Positions 1-8,687 are shown, numbered from the stretch's first letter. The stretch: DNA of 64,000 nt from Firm-04 sp045600205 (GCA_045600205.1 JAZRXM010000016.1:62001-126000), one strand, 5' to 3'. Made by a program: numbers and translations. The notes: generated from the letters alone by a model not told the origin.

Positions 1-933
1 TGCATTTCGCCGATTTCAGAGGAGCCGCTGACCATCAACGGCAATGTGGCACGTATCGGTTTTACGATTCCGCGTAATGCGAAAACAGGCGACATTTACA
101 CGGTCATCTTCAAAAAGGTATCCTGCCGCACGGAGGGCGGACAACTTCTGAAATCTTATCTGATCGGCAGGGGAGATATTACGGTTGCGGCAGGCGCAAG
201 GTGGACTTCTACGCCGCGCATGGCGAAAAGCTGGGGCATTGACGTATCCCAGTGGCAGGACGATGTGGATTTCGAAGCCGTGCGCAGAAACGGTGTGGAA
301 TTTGTTATGCTGCGTGCCGGCTATGGCAGCTTTACGAAGCAGGTAGATACCAAATTCTATGAGTACTACGATGCTGCAAAAGCGGCGGGACTCCCTGTCG
401 GTGCTTATTGGTTTTCCTACGCGCTGACGCCGGAAGCGGCAGTCAAAGAAGCAGAGGTCTGCATGGAGATCCTTGGTGACCGCAGCTTTGAATTCCCGAT
501 CGCGTTTGATATTGAGTACAAAAAGCAATTGCAGCTTTCGGCAGCGGATTTCTCTGCGGTTGTGGATGCATTTTGTACCACGATGGAGCGCAACGGCTAC
601 TACGTTGTGGTGTACAGTTCTGCATCGCCGCTGAATACGCTGCTGAAACAGAGCGTGCGCGAAAAGCATGATGTCTGGGTGGCAAATTACAATGTCGCAA
701 AGCCGATTTACACGGGTCGCTACGGAATGTGGCAGTTCAGTTCCACGGGCGCAATTGACGGCATCAAGGGCGATGTGGATCTGGATTACGCCTACGAGGA
801 TTATGCATCGCTGATGAATGCAACGCATCTGAACAAATGCGGTGTGGTGGAAGAAGAACCGCAGGAGGATGCATCTGAAGCGAAAACCACAGAGGAAATC
901 CTTCCAGAACCTGCAACGGAAGATACTGAATAA
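1..933 (+). CDS. GH25 lysozyme-like protein with cohesin-like N-terminal segment (5' partial)
   Basis: The reading frame is open to the first base, so the true start lies upstream. Residues 1 to about 65 form a beta-rich segment ending in a pattern (ARIGFTIPRNAKTGDIYTV) that resembles the C-terminal half of a type I cohesin; this assignment is tentative. From about residue 75 a GH25 muramidase domain begins with GIDVSQWQ and contains the DxE pair typical of the catalytic centre (FDIE, codons 508-516) plus the late WQFSS segment. An acidic tail of about 35 residues closes the protein. GH25 enzymes cleave the MurNAc-GlcNAc bond of peptidoglycan. The gene is followed by a good terminator and converges with rplL. 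Confidence 0.85.
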   Translation, partial: CISPISEEPLTINGNVARIGFTIPRNAKTGDIYTVIFKKVSCRTEGGQLLKSYLIGRGDITVAAGARWTSTPRMAKSWGIDVSQWQDDVDFEAVRRNGVEFVMLRAGYGSFTKQVDTKFYEYYDAAKAAGLPVGAYWFSYALTPEAAVKEAEVCMEILGDRSFEFPIAFDIEYKKQLQLSAADFSAVVDAFCTTMERNGYYVVVYSSASPLNTLLKQSVREKHDVWVANYNVAKPIYTGRYGMWQFSSTGAIDGIKGDVDLDYAYEDYASLMNATHLNKCGVVEEEPQEDASEAKTTEEILPEPATEDTE

Positions 934-939
934 CCAACA

Positions 940-980
940 AAATGCTGCTTTCGGAGCGTTCCGATGGCAGCATTTCTTTT
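940..980 (+). terminator. Rho-independent terminator of the GH25 gene
   Basis: The stem AAATGCTGC / GCAGCATTT (940-948 with 967-975) encloses an inner TCGGA-GCGT-TCCGA hairpin and is followed by CTTTT. It lies 7 bases after the stop codon. Confidence 0.85.
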
Positions 981-988
981 ATTATATG

Positions 989-1023
989 AAAAAAGACGCT
1001 CTGTCCATACAGACAAAGCGTCT
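989..1023 (-). terminator. Rho-independent terminator of rplJ-rplL
   Basis: On the minus strand AGACGCT pairs with AGCGTCT and an inner TGTC/GACA stem extends the hairpin. A run of T follows (the A-tract at 989-994 on the plus strand). It sits just downstream of the rplL stop. Confidence 0.8.
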
Positions 1024-1039
1024 TTTGAAAAAGCATGAA

Positions 1040-1414
1040 TTACTTCAGCTCGATGGTTGCGCCTGCTTCTTCCAGAGCCTTCTTGAGTTCCTCAGCCTCT
1101 GCCTTCGGAACAGCCTCTTTCAGGGTGCAAGGAGCACCTTCAACAGCAGCCTTTGCCTCTTTCAGACCAAGACCAAGGATGTCCTTAACAGCCTTGATGA
1201 CGCCCATCTTAGCATCGCCGAAGGATGCCAGAACAACGTCAAAGTCGGTCTTCTCAGCAGCAGCAGCAGCGCCTGCACCAGCAGCAGGACCAGCAGCAGC
1301 AACAACAGCGGTAACACCAAACTCTTCCTGAATAGCCTCGACCAGCTCAGCCAGTTCGAGAACGGAGAGTGCCTTGATATCTTCGATAAACTTCATAGTC
1401 TTTTCGGAAGCCAT
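1040..1414 (-). CDS. rplL: Large ribosomal subunit protein bL12 (L7/L12)
   Basis: This 124-residue acidic protein is the stalk protein that recruits translation factors to the ribosome. It shows the family architecture: an N-terminal dimerisation helix (ELAELVEAIQEEFGV), an Ala-rich hinge at about 40-55 and the C-terminal domain with KTDFDVVL and IKAVKDILGLGLKEAKAAVE. Start ATG at 1414 has a GGAG motif upstream. It lies 60 bases downstream of rplJ in the same transcript. Unlike in many bacteria, rpoB does not follow; a terminator and a convergent lysozyme gene do. Confidence 0.98.
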   Translation of the reverse strand: MASEKTMKFIEDIKALSVLELAELVEAIQEEFGVTAVVAAAGPAAGAGAAAAAEKTDFDVVLASFGDAKMGVIKAVKDILGLGLKEAKAAVEGAPCTLKEAVPKAEAEELKKALEEAGATIELK

Positions 1415-1474
1415 GATAGAAATCTCCTTTTCATAAATAAAATTCAGTTTTGATAATGGGGAAGAAGCACAAAA

Positions 1475-1984
1475 TTATGCAGCTTCTTCGTTCTTCTTGT
1501 CCACGAGAGCCTGGAGCGTTGCAGCCAGCTTCTGCATCGGACCCTGGAGAGAACCGACGAGCTGTGCGAGCAGGACATCCTTGGACGGGATTTTGGAGAG
1601 AGCCATGATCTTGTTTGCGTCATAGACCTCACCATCGACAAAGCCACCCTTGAGGGAGAACTTGCCATCGGACTTCTCAGCGTACTCACCGAGAAGACGA
1701 GCAGCAACGGTCTGGTCGCTCTCAGAGATCGCGATTGCGGTGGAACCTTCCAGAACTTCGTCAAACTGTTCGAAACCGATATTGTGCATTGCAAAACGGA
1801 TCAGGGTGTTCTTCTGAACCATGTAGGTGACGCCTGCCTCACGCAGCTCCTTACGAAGCTTGGTGTCATCGGCAACGCTGATACCCTTGTAGTCAACGAG
1901 GACACAAGCAGCAGCGTTCTTCAGCAGCTCGGTCAGATTTTCAACCTTAGCCTGTTTGCTCTGCAGAACCTTTTCACTCGGCAT
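1475..1984 (-). CDS. rplJ: Large ribosomal subunit protein uL10
   Basis: This 169-residue protein is the base of the ribosomal stalk that anchors L7/L12 dimers to 23S rRNA. The sequence has the family hallmarks VLVDYKGISVADDTKLRKELREAG near the N-terminus and a C-terminal Ala/Glu-rich L12-binding helix. The frame stays open upstream to a TTG at 2116, but the ATG at 1984 is the true start: it has a strong GGAGGTGAA ribosome binding site and gives the usual N-terminus (MPSEKVLQSK). An L10-type leader RNA and two promoters precede it. Confidence 0.97.
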   Translation of the reverse strand: MPSEKVLQSKQAKVENLTELLKNAAACVLVDYKGISVADDTKLRKELREAGVTYMVQKNTLIRFAMHNIGFEQFDEVLEGSTAIAISESDQTVAARLLGEYAEKSDGKFSLKGGFVDGEVYDANKIMALSKIPSKDVLLAQLVGSLQGPMQKLAATLQALVDKKNEEAA

Positions 1985-2049
1985 GAATTTTTCACCTCCG
2001 TGATAATAAGCTTGCGATGCTGAAAGAACAGCGAGGCAAACCATTGCGA

Positions 2050-2190
2050 GGTAGTGCAATGAAAACGCCTCTCCCGAATAAGCAGGAGAGGCGGTTGTTT
2101 CACAGATATGTAACAATCGGCACTCCTCGGTCGGACTTCCAACGCCGTTTGACGGGCGAATGCCGACTGTCTTTGGAATACGGGAACTGT
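2050..2190 (-). promoter_or_regulatory. L10 leader RNA (autoregulatory ribosomal protein leader)
   Basis: The untranslated leader of rplJ carries, on the minus strand, an AAAGACAGTCGGCA element near its 5' end and a CCGAGGAGTGCCGA segment further on. These resemble the conserved parts of Firmicutes L10 leaders, where an L10-L12 complex binds and represses the operon. A 9-bp hairpin (CGCCTCTCC with GGAGAGGCG, 2066-2093) followed by TTTTC lies next and could act as an attenuator. Boundaries are approximate. Confidence 0.75.
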
Positions 2191-2212
2191 TGAATCAAAT
2201 CACAGCTTTTAT

Positions 2213-2241
2213 ACTATACCACAGAATGTTCGATTTGTCAA
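2213..2241 (-). promoter_or_regulatory. Promoter P2 of rplJ-rplL
   Basis: On the minus strand TTGACA (2236-2241), a 17-base spacer and TATAGT (2213-2218) form a near-consensus housekeeping sigma promoter. It lies just upstream of the L10 leader. Confidence 0.85.
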
Positions 2242-2290
2242 GAGGCAAATGAAAATTTCTTTCGAATTTTTGTGCCTCGGAAATATATAG

Positions 2291-2319
2291 AGTATAGCAT
2301 ACGGCAGGGGAGATGTCAA
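2291..2319 (-). promoter_or_regulatory. Promoter P1 of rplJ-rplL
   Basis: A second minus-strand promoter with TTGACA (2314-2319), a 17-base spacer and TATACT (2291-2296) lies 78 bases upstream of P2. Tandem strong promoters are common in front of ribosomal protein operons. Confidence 0.8.
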
Positions 2320-2348
2320 GAATCCGCAGGCTTTTTTTCTCGTACCCC

Positions 2349-2377
2349 TTGACGAAAATCCGAAATTGTAGTACAAT
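2349..2377 (+). promoter_or_regulatory. Promoter of the pduL-like gene
   Basis: TTGACG (2349-2354), a 17-base spacer and TACAAT (2372-2377) match the housekeeping consensus. Further down, an inverted repeat CCATA-gcaa-TATGG (2412-2425) lies between the promoter and the ribosome binding site and could be an operator. Confidence 0.75.
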
Positions 2378-2452
2378 AGAAAAGGCTATACAGGCATACG
2401 CCTAGAATGTCCCATAGCAATATGGTATACTATATTAATGGAGGAACCCAAA

Positions 2453-3028
2453 ATGAATTTTATCGTTGAAACTTCTGCCCGTCACGTACACGTTACCGAG
2501 GAAACACTCGCTGTTCTGTTCGGCGAGGGTCACAAGCTGACCAACAAAAAAGACCTCTCCCAGCCGGGTCAGTTTGCCTGCGAGGAGCGCATTGATGTTG
2601 TCGGTCCGAAGAACACTCTGAAGAACGTTTCCATTCTTGGTCCTGTCCGCCCTGCTGATCAGGTGGAGCTTTCCGCTACCGATGCACGTTCCATCGGTCT
2701 GGCAGCTCCGATCCGCGAATCCGGCGATGTTGCAGGTACGCCCGGCTGCAAGCTGGTTGGTCCTTGCGGCGAAGTCGAGATCAAGGAAGGCGTGATCGTT
2801 GCAAAGCGTCACATTCACATGACTCCTGCTGATGCTGCTGCATTCGGCGTACAGGATAAGCAGATCGTCTGGGTCAAGATCGACACCGACGGCAGAAAGG
2901 CAATCCTTGGCGATGTTGTTGTTCGTGTATCCGAGAAGTTCAAGCTCGCAATGCACATTGATACCGATGAGTCCAACGCAGTTTCCTGCGCTCGTGACCA
3001 GATGGGCGAGATCGTCGAAATCGGCTGA
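2453..3028 (+). CDS. pduL: PduL-type phosphate acyltransferase (phosphotransacylase)
   Basis: PduL enzymes interconvert acyl-CoA and acyl phosphate using two metal ions. This 191-residue protein has both His-rich metal motifs of the two-barrel fold: SARHVHVTEE near the N-terminus and AKRHIHMTPADA about 120 residues in. ATG at 2453 is preferred to ATG at 2438 because GGAGG (2440-2444) then sits 8 bases upstream. No microcompartment shell genes are nearby, so it probably works as a free phosphotransacetylase in acetate and ATP formation. No acetate kinase gene is visible here. Confidence 0.9.
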   Translation: MNFIVETSARHVHVTEETLAVLFGEGHKLTNKKDLSQPGQFACEERIDVVGPKNTLKNVSILGPVRPADQVELSATDARSIGLAAPIRESGDVAGTPGCKLVGPCGEVEIKEGVIVAKRHIHMTPADAAAFGVQDKQIVWVKIDTDGRKAILGDVVVRVSEKFKLAMHIDTDESNAVSCARDQMGEIVEIG

Positions 3029-3040
3029 GATTTGAAAAAA

Positions 3041-3090
3041 GGCGGGCACTGTGCAAAGGGGATTCTCTGTGCAGTGCTCCGCCAAATCTT
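3041..3090 (+). terminator. Intergenic hairpin between pduL and pncB
   Basis: A long stem (GGCGG and CACTGTGCA against TGTGCAGTG and CCGCC) spans 3041-3083 and is followed by AAATCTTTT. The T-tract is weak, so it may be a partial terminator or attenuator, because pncB starts only 30 bases later without a visible promoter of its own. Confidence 0.55.
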
Positions 3091-3120
3091 TTGGAATCGC
3101 ATGAAAGCGAGGTAACAATT

Positions 3121-4596
3121 ATGGCCAATACAGCACATTCATCGCTGCTGGCAGCCAGAAATCTGACCATGCTCGTGGATTTTTACGAGATGACCATGGC
3201 AAACGGCTATCTGGAAAACGGTCTGAAAGACGTGCAGACCTGCTTTGACCTGTTTTTCCGCAAGGTGCCTGATCAGGGCGGCTTTGCAATTTTCGCAGGA
3301 CTGGAGCAGGTAATCGAATACTTGCAGAATCTGCGCTTTACGGACGCGGATTTACAGTATCTGCGTGAGAAAAATCTGTTTTCTGAGGAATTCCTCGCAT
3401 ATCTTGCGGATTTTAAATTTTCCTGCGATGTCTGGGCGATTCCCGAGGGTACGCCCATTTTCCCGAATGAGCCGCTGATTACGGTTCGCGGTCCCGCCAT
3501 TCAGGCGCAGTTTATCGAAACCATGCTCCTGCTGACGGTCAACCACCAAAGCCTGATTGCCACCAAGGCAAGCAGAATCGTCCGCGCTGCAAACGGCAAG
3601 CCTGTTATGGAGTTCGGCTCCCGCAGAGCGCAGGGCAGCGACGGCGCACTTTATGGCGCAAGAGCCGCATATATTGCGGGCTGCGCAGGTACCGCCTGTG
3701 CGATTTCCGACCGTGAATTCGGCGTTCCCGCACTGGGTACTATGGCACATAGCTGGGTTCAGCTGTTCCCGACTGAACTGGAGGCGTTCCGTGCATACGC
3801 AAAGGTGTATCCTGACAGCTGCACGCTTCTGGTCGATACCTACAATGTCCTGAAATCGGGCGTACCCAACGCCATTACCGTTTTTCAGGAACTGAAAGCC
3901 GCAGGTCATGTGCCGCAGGGCATCCGTATTGACAGCGGCGATATTGCGTACCTTTCGAAAAAGGCACGTATCCTGCTCGATGAGGCAGGACTTTCGGAGG
4001 TCAAAATCGTTGCCTCCAACTCCCTCGATGAGTACATCATCCGCGACCTGTTCGCACAGGGCGCAAAAATCGACAGCTTCGGCGTGGGCGAGCGTCTGGT
4101 GACTTCCCGCTCGGAGCCTGTGTTCGGCGGCGTGTATAAACTCGTAGCGGCAGGCACCAAGGAGAATCCGGAGGCTGTGATCCCGAAAATCAAGCTGTCC
4201 GAAAATGCGGTCAAAATCACAAATCCCGGCTTCAAAACGCCTTGGCGTCTGTTTGACCGCGAAACGGGTATGGCGATCGCTGATGTCATCACACTTGCAG
4301 ACGAGGTGATCGACGACACGCAGCCTTACGTCATTTTTGATCCTGAATTCACCTATAAACGCAAAAAGCTTGAGAATTTCATTGCAAAGCGTTTGCAGGT
4401 GCCGGTATTCGAAAAGGGCGTCTGCGTTTACCAAAGCCCGAGTCTTGCGGAAATCAGAACCTATTGCGAAAAGCAGCTTGATACCATCTGGGATGAGGTC
4501 AAGCGTTTCGAGAATCCGCACGCATATTATGTTGACTTATCCGAGCCGCTCTGGAAGCTGAAGCGTGAGCTGCTCGACCGATATTTTGCTGAGTGA
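3121..4596 (+). CDS. pncB: Nicotinate phosphoribosyltransferase
   Basis: The enzyme joins nicotinate to PRPP to give nicotinate mononucleotide in NAD salvage. The 491-residue product fits the family and shows FYEMTMANGY near the N-terminus, EFGSRRAQG (165-173) and GTMAHSWVQ with the expected active-site His (H210). ATG at 3121 is chosen over an upstream in-frame ATG at 3091 because GAGGTAA lies 8 bases before it. The next gene starts 18 bases after the stop, suggesting co-transcription. NAD kinase is encoded elsewhere in this window (24212). Confidence 0.95.
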   Translation: MANTAHSSLLAARNLTMLVDFYEMTMANGYLENGLKDVQTCFDLFFRKVPDQGGFAIFAGLEQVIEYLQNLRFTDADLQYLREKNLFSEEFLAYLADFKFSCDVWAIPEGTPIFPNEPLITVRGPAIQAQFIETMLLLTVNHQSLIATKASRIVRAANGKPVMEFGSRRAQGSDGALYGARAAYIAGCAGTACAISDREFGVPALGTMAHSWVQLFPTELEAFRAYAKVYPDSCTLLVDTYNVLKSGVPNAITVFQELKAAGHVPQGIRIDSGDIAYLSKKARILLDEAGLSEVKIVASNSLDEYIIRDLFAQGAKIDSFGVGERLVTSRSEPVFGGVYKLVAAGTKENPEAVIPKIKLSENAVKITNPGFKTPWRLFDRETGMAIADVITLADEVIDDTQPYVIFDPEFTYKRKKLENFIAKRLQVPVFEKGVCVYQSPSLAEIRTYCEKQLDTIWDEVKRFENPHAYYVDLSEPLWKLKRELLDRYFAE

Positions 4597-4614
4597 TCTG
4601 ACGGAGAGTACGTG

Positions 4615-6048
4615 ATGGAACAACGGCTTCTGCGCATTCATCTGGGGCAGGCACGCTGCGCCGCCGATCTGACAGACGGCAGCGAGCGCGGAGAATATGT
4701 CCCGCAGGCATACATTCTGCACAAGCTCGGCAGACCGCTCCGCAGCATCAATCTGATGTACTGCTACTACCCCTACGACAAAGCGTTTCCCGCACGCGCC
4801 TCTGAGGCGTATCCGAGTGACGATGTATCCTTTCAGTGGGATTACCCCTACGATGACTATTTTCCGTATACGGGCGGACTGATTGGCGACCGTGACGGAA
4901 AGGTGTTCCGCGAAATGCAGGAGATCCGTGCTTTTGGTCAGGATGTCACCCTGACACTGACCTGCGATCCCCATATCACCGACGATCACCTGGTCGCCAT
5001 TGCCGAGGACCTCAAACCATACGGCAGAGTGCTGCTGCGGCTCAATCATGAGGCGACAGGCGATTGGTTTTCGTTTACAAAACGCGCTTCCTACGAGGAA
5101 GTGGCAGCGTTTTTTGTTCATGCAAGCGAGGTGATCCGACAGCACGCCCCCAATGTGCAGACCATCATCTGCATGGGCGGCATTGAGGACATTGATGCCA
5201 CGGAAATCACGATGGAACGCGAATTTGCCAAGACCGTTCCCGCTGCGGATATCTGGTCTGTGGATAAATATCTGGCACTGCACTGGGGCTGGCCGTTTGA
5301 CGTTGCACTGCGCGGCGGTGACAGCTTTCACCGCGGAAAATACCGCAAGATTTTTACGCTGACCAAACGCTCCTACGAGCGGTTTGTGGAATTGAACGGC
5401 GGCATCGCAAAACCCATGATGATGGGCGAGTTGAATGCGGACGGCGATGTCACGGGTCCCTACGGGCAATGTGACATGATCGACGGATTTTTCAATCTGG
5501 TCAAGGCGGAGGAAAAACCTTGGCTGACCGCAATCAATTTCTACCAGTTCCGTGACCGCGGCAGACTGGGGCTCGAACATGAGGAAAACGGCATCGGCGT
5601 GGAACAGCCCGTGCTGCAAACTTTCCGCAAATGGCTCCACGATGAGCTGTTTTTGCCGGAAATCAAGGTCTGCGGAGAGGAAAAGCTGCCTGTCACGCTC
5701 CGATGGAAAAATTCCGAGGACGCTGAGGGCATTGCCATCCCGCTCCATCTGGAAAGCAATCCGCATTACTGCGAACTGAATTTTTCCGATGACGGCAACT
5801 ATTTGCTGGAACTCAACGGAAAATGGTTCAGAAAGTCCCCTGATACGCGCTTTGTGGACCTGATGCCCGCTTTTTACGAGCATCCCGTGACGGAACCCTG
5901 CGATCTGACACTCAAACTGTTTGCACCGCCGCAAAACGGTAAAAATGACCTCTCGGCGGAGGACGGACTGTTTGTATCCTATGCGACTGTTTCGGAACTG
6001 CCGAAACTGCGTCTGGAACCGGAACCGGTGGTGATGTCGCGTGACTAG
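4615..6048 (+). CDS. Cytosolic glycoside hydrolase-like TIM-barrel protein
   Basis: This 477-residue protein has no signal peptide. Two Glu-containing strand-end motifs, RLNHEATGDWFSF (E146) and MMMGELNADG (E272), together with WSVDKYLALHWGW, resemble the acid/base and nucleophile regions of clan A hydrolases such as GH26 or GH39. I cannot assign a family or substrate. The C-terminal 140 residues look like a beta-rich accessory domain. GTG at 4612 also fits, but ATG at 4615 has better spacing from GGAG. It overlaps the following HAD gene by 8 bases, so the pair is probably co-translated. Confidence 0.6.
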   Translation: MEQRLLRIHLGQARCAADLTDGSERGEYVPQAYILHKLGRPLRSINLMYCYYPYDKAFPARASEAYPSDDVSFQWDYPYDDYFPYTGGLIGDRDGKVFREMQEIRAFGQDVTLTLTCDPHITDDHLVAIAEDLKPYGRVLLRLNHEATGDWFSFTKRASYEEVAAFFVHASEVIRQHAPNVQTIICMGGIEDIDATEITMEREFAKTVPAADIWSVDKYLALHWGWPFDVALRGGDSFHRGKYRKIFTLTKRSYERFVELNGGIAKPMMMGELNADGDVTGPYGQCDMIDGFFNLVKAEEKPWLTAINFYQFRDRGRLGLEHEENGIGVEQPVLQTFRKWLHDELFLPEIKVCGEEKLPVTLRWKNSEDAEGIAIPLHLESNPHYCELNFSDDGNYLLELNGKWFRKSPDTRFVDLMPAFYEHPVTEPCDLTLKLFAPPQNGKNDLSAEDGLFVSYATVSELPKLRLEPEPVVMSRD

Positions 6049-6883
6049 TCGAAATCCGCTGTTCGTGTCCGATCTGGACGGTACGCTTTTGACCGCAGAT
6101 GCGACATTATCCGATAAAAGCTACGAGATGCTGCGAAAGCTGCTCGATGCGGGACTGCCCTTTACGGTCGCAACTGCCCGCACTTATCACTCCGTTTTGC
6201 CGATCCTGCGCGATTTACCGATCAAAGTGCCGATGATTATGCAAAACGGCGCAGTGCTTTACGATATGCAGCAAAAACGGGTTCTGCAAGCCGAGGTGAT
6301 CGCGCAGCAGGCGTATTGCAGCGTTTGCGAGGCGATGCGGAACTATGCGGTGGATGGGTTTGTTTACTGCGTGGAGGAGGGCGTTTTACGCTGCTGCTAC
6401 CGCGAACTGACGACCGAATCCATGCGGCAGTTTTATCAGGAACGCCGCGACCGCTACGAGAAACCGTTTTATCAGGTGGATTCCCTTGTGATGCTGGCAG
6501 CGCAGAATCCCGTCTATGTGACGATGAATGCACCGCAGGTAATCCTTCAACCGCTTGTGGATACCTTGAAAAACACGCAGGGACTTACACTTTCTTATTA
6601 CCGTGATGTTTACCGTGAGGGCATCTGGTATCTGGAGATCTCTGCGGATACCGCCGACAAACGACACGGAATCATGCGCCTGCGCGAGTTGTACGGCTAC
6701 GATTTTATCACGGGTTTTGGAGATAATATCAACGATTTGCCGCTGTTTGCAGCCTGCGATCACAAAGTCGCCGTTGCAAATGCCGCAGATACGCTCAAAT
6801 CAGCAGCAGATACGGTCATCGGCAGCAATCTCGAAGATGCCGTGCCGCAGTATCTGGCAACGCATTGGCATTCTGTGCGCTAA
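6041..6883 (+). CDS. HAD-superfamily (Cof-type) phosphatase
   Basis: This 280-residue protein has the HAD motif I DLDGTLLT (residues 10-17) with the catalytic Asp pair, a C2-type cap domain in the middle and motif IV GFGDNINDLPLF near the end. Cof-type members dephosphorylate sugar phosphates, nucleotides or flavin precursors. The start is GTG at 6041, inside the end of the preceding glycosidase-like gene; no ATG fits motif I. The overlap suggests a shared role in sugar phosphate handling, which is inference only. Confidence 0.85.
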   Translation: MTSRNPLFVSDLDGTLLTADATLSDKSYEMLRKLLDAGLPFTVATARTYHSVLPILRDLPIKVPMIMQNGAVLYDMQQKRVLQAEVIAQQAYCSVCEAMRNYAVDGFVYCVEEGVLRCCYRELTTESMRQFYQERRDRYEKPFYQVDSLVMLAAQNPVYVTMNAPQVILQPLVDTLKNTQGLTLSYYRDVYREGIWYLEISADTADKRHGIMRLRELYGYDFITGFGDNINDLPLFAACDHKVAVANAADTLKSAADTVIGSNLEDAVPQYLATHWHSVR

Positions 6884-6942
6884 TGATACGCTGATATATA
6901 AAAACTACGGAAATACACATTTTGAAAGGAATGGTTTATGTT

Positions 6943-8670
6943 ATGAAAAAGCTGATGCTCGGCAATGAAGCATTCGCAAGAGGTCTTTACGAGGCAGGCT
7001 GCAAATTTGCATCCAGTTACCCCGGCACCCCCTCGACCGAGATCACCGAAACAATTGCAAAGTATGACGAGGTCTACGCAGAGTGGGCTCCCAACGAAAA
7101 AGTCGCTGTGGAATCTGCACTCGGTGCTTGCTTTGCGGGCGCAAGAGCCTTTGCTGCCATGAAGCACGTTGGTCTGAACGTTGCCGCTGACCCGCTCTAC
7201 ACCGCTTCTTATACCGGTGTCAACGGCGGTCTGGTCATTGCAGTTGCCGATGACCCCGGTATGCATTCCTCCCAGAACGAACAGGATTCCCGTCACCATG
7301 CAATCGCATCCAAAGTGCCGATGCTCGAACCGTCAGATTCGCAGGAGTGCAAGGATTTTGCAATGCTCGGTTACGAAATTTCCGAGCAGTTCGATACCCC
7401 TGTGCTGGTGCGCACCTCGACCCGTGTTGCACACTCCCAGAGTGCCGTGGAACAGCTTCCCAGACAGGAGAAAGAGCTGAAACCCTACGAGAAGAACCCC
7501 GCAAAATATGTCATGATGCCCGCATTTGCAAAGGGTCGTCATGTGGTCGTAGAGGAGCGCACCAAGAAGCTGATCGCTTACGCTGAAACCACTCCCATCA
7601 ACAAGGTTGAGGATAACGGCGCAGAAATCGGCGTGATTACCTGCGGTGCTGCATATCAGTACGCAAAGGAAGCCCTCGGCAACACCGTCAACTACCTGAA
7701 AATCGGTATGACCAATCCGCTGCCGAATCAGCTTTTCCTTGATTTTGCTGCAAAATGCAAAACCGTTTACGTCATTGAGGAACTGGACGGCATCCTCGAA
7801 TCCCATGTCAAGAATCTCGGCATTGCCTGCAAGGGCAAGGAGATCTTCGGCTGCATCGGCGAACTGAATCAGGTCATCATCACTGAGAAACTCCTCGGCA
7901 AAAAGCCTGAAGTTTCGCAGTATCCTGAGCAGCTGCCGATCCGTCCGCCTGTTATGTGTGCAGGCTGCCCTCACAGAGGCGTATTCTATAACCTCGCAAA
8001 ACATAAGATCCGCGTTTCCGGCGATATCGGCTGCTACACCCTCGGTGCTGCACAGCCGCTCTGTGCCATGGACTGGACCATCTGCATGGGCAGCTCGATT
8101 TCCTGCCTGCACGGCTTCAACAAAGTCCGCGGCGAGGAATCGCAGGACAAGAGCGTTGCGGTCATCGGTGATTCCACCTTTATGCACAGCGGTCTGAACA
8201 GCCTCGTCAATGTCGCATACAACGCATCCAATTCGACCGTCATCATCCTCGATAACTCCATTACGGGTATGACGGGTCACCAGCAGAACCCGACTACGGG
8301 CAAAAACCTCAAGGGCGACCCCGCTTCTGCGGTCGATCTGGAGGCTCTCTGCCATGCAATCGGTATCAAGCGCGTGCGCGTCGCAGACCCCTATCACTTG
8401 CAGGAAATGGAGCAGGCGATCCTCGAGGAACTGGCTGTTGACGAGCCTTCTGTGATCATCAGCCGCCGTCCGTGCGCTCTGCTGAAATATGTCAAGCACA
8501 ATGCACCGCTGCACGTTGATACCGATCAGTGCAAGGGCTGCAAAATGTGCCTGAAACTCGGCTGCCCTGCCATCTCCATGAAGAACGGCAAAGCCTGCAT
8601 CGATCATACCCAGTGTGTCGGCTGCGGTATCTGCGAAGAACTGTGCAAGTTCGGTGCAATCCAGAAATAA
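6943..8670 (+). CDS. iorA: Indolepyruvate ferredoxin oxidoreductase, alpha subunit
   Basis: IorA with IorB oxidatively decarboxylates aryl pyruvates from aromatic amino acid transamination to aryl-acetyl-CoA, reducing ferredoxin. The 575-residue protein has the N-terminal pyrimidine-binding domain (GNEAFARGLYEAG, SSYPGTPSTEI), the TPP domain (GDSTFMHSGLNSLVN, DNSITGMTGHQ) and a C-terminal ferredoxin domain with eight cysteines in two CxxCxxC arrays. ATG at 6943 gives the family N-terminus MKKLMLGNEA; in-frame TTG 6922 and ATG 6931 are less well placed. iorB follows after a small broken gene. Confidence 0.95.
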   Translation: MKKLMLGNEAFARGLYEAGCKFASSYPGTPSTEITETIAKYDEVYAEWAPNEKVAVESALGACFAGARAFAAMKHVGLNVAADPLYTASYTGVNGGLVIAVADDPGMHSSQNEQDSRHHAIASKVPMLEPSDSQECKDFAMLGYEISEQFDTPVLVRTSTRVAHSQSAVEQLPRQEKELKPYEKNPAKYVMMPAFAKGRHVVVEERTKKLIAYAETTPINKVEDNGAEIGVITCGAAYQYAKEALGNTVNYLKIGMTNPLPNQLFLDFAAKCKTVYVIEELDGILESHVKNLGIACKGKEIFGCIGELNQVIITEKLLGKKPEVSQYPEQLPIRPPVMCAGCPHRGVFYNLAKHKIRVSGDIGCYTLGAAQPLCAMDWTICMGSSISCLHGFNKVRGEESQDKSVAVIGDSTFMHSGLNSLVNVAYNASNSTVIILDNSITGMTGHQQNPTTGKNLKGDPASAVDLEALCHAIGIKRVRVADPYHLQEMEQAILEELAVDEPSVIISRRPCALLKYVKHNAPLHVDTDQCKGCKMCLKLGCPAISMKNGKACIDHTQCVGCGICEELCKFGAIQK

Positions 8671-8687
8671 CAATCAGGACGGATACA

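Noticed and set aside
1255..1315. CAGCAG repeats as possible tandem repeat locus
   Set aside because: They are the Ala codons of the L7/L12 hinge read on the plus strand.
4537..5934. 465-codon minus-strand frame opposite the glycosidase-like gene
   Set aside because: The sense frame has a ribosome binding site, operon overlap and motif structure; the antisense product is Cys/His-rich noise.
7333..8673. 446-codon minus-strand frame opposite iorA
   Set aside because: Antisense shadow; the sense frame has full IorA motifs including ferredoxin cysteines.
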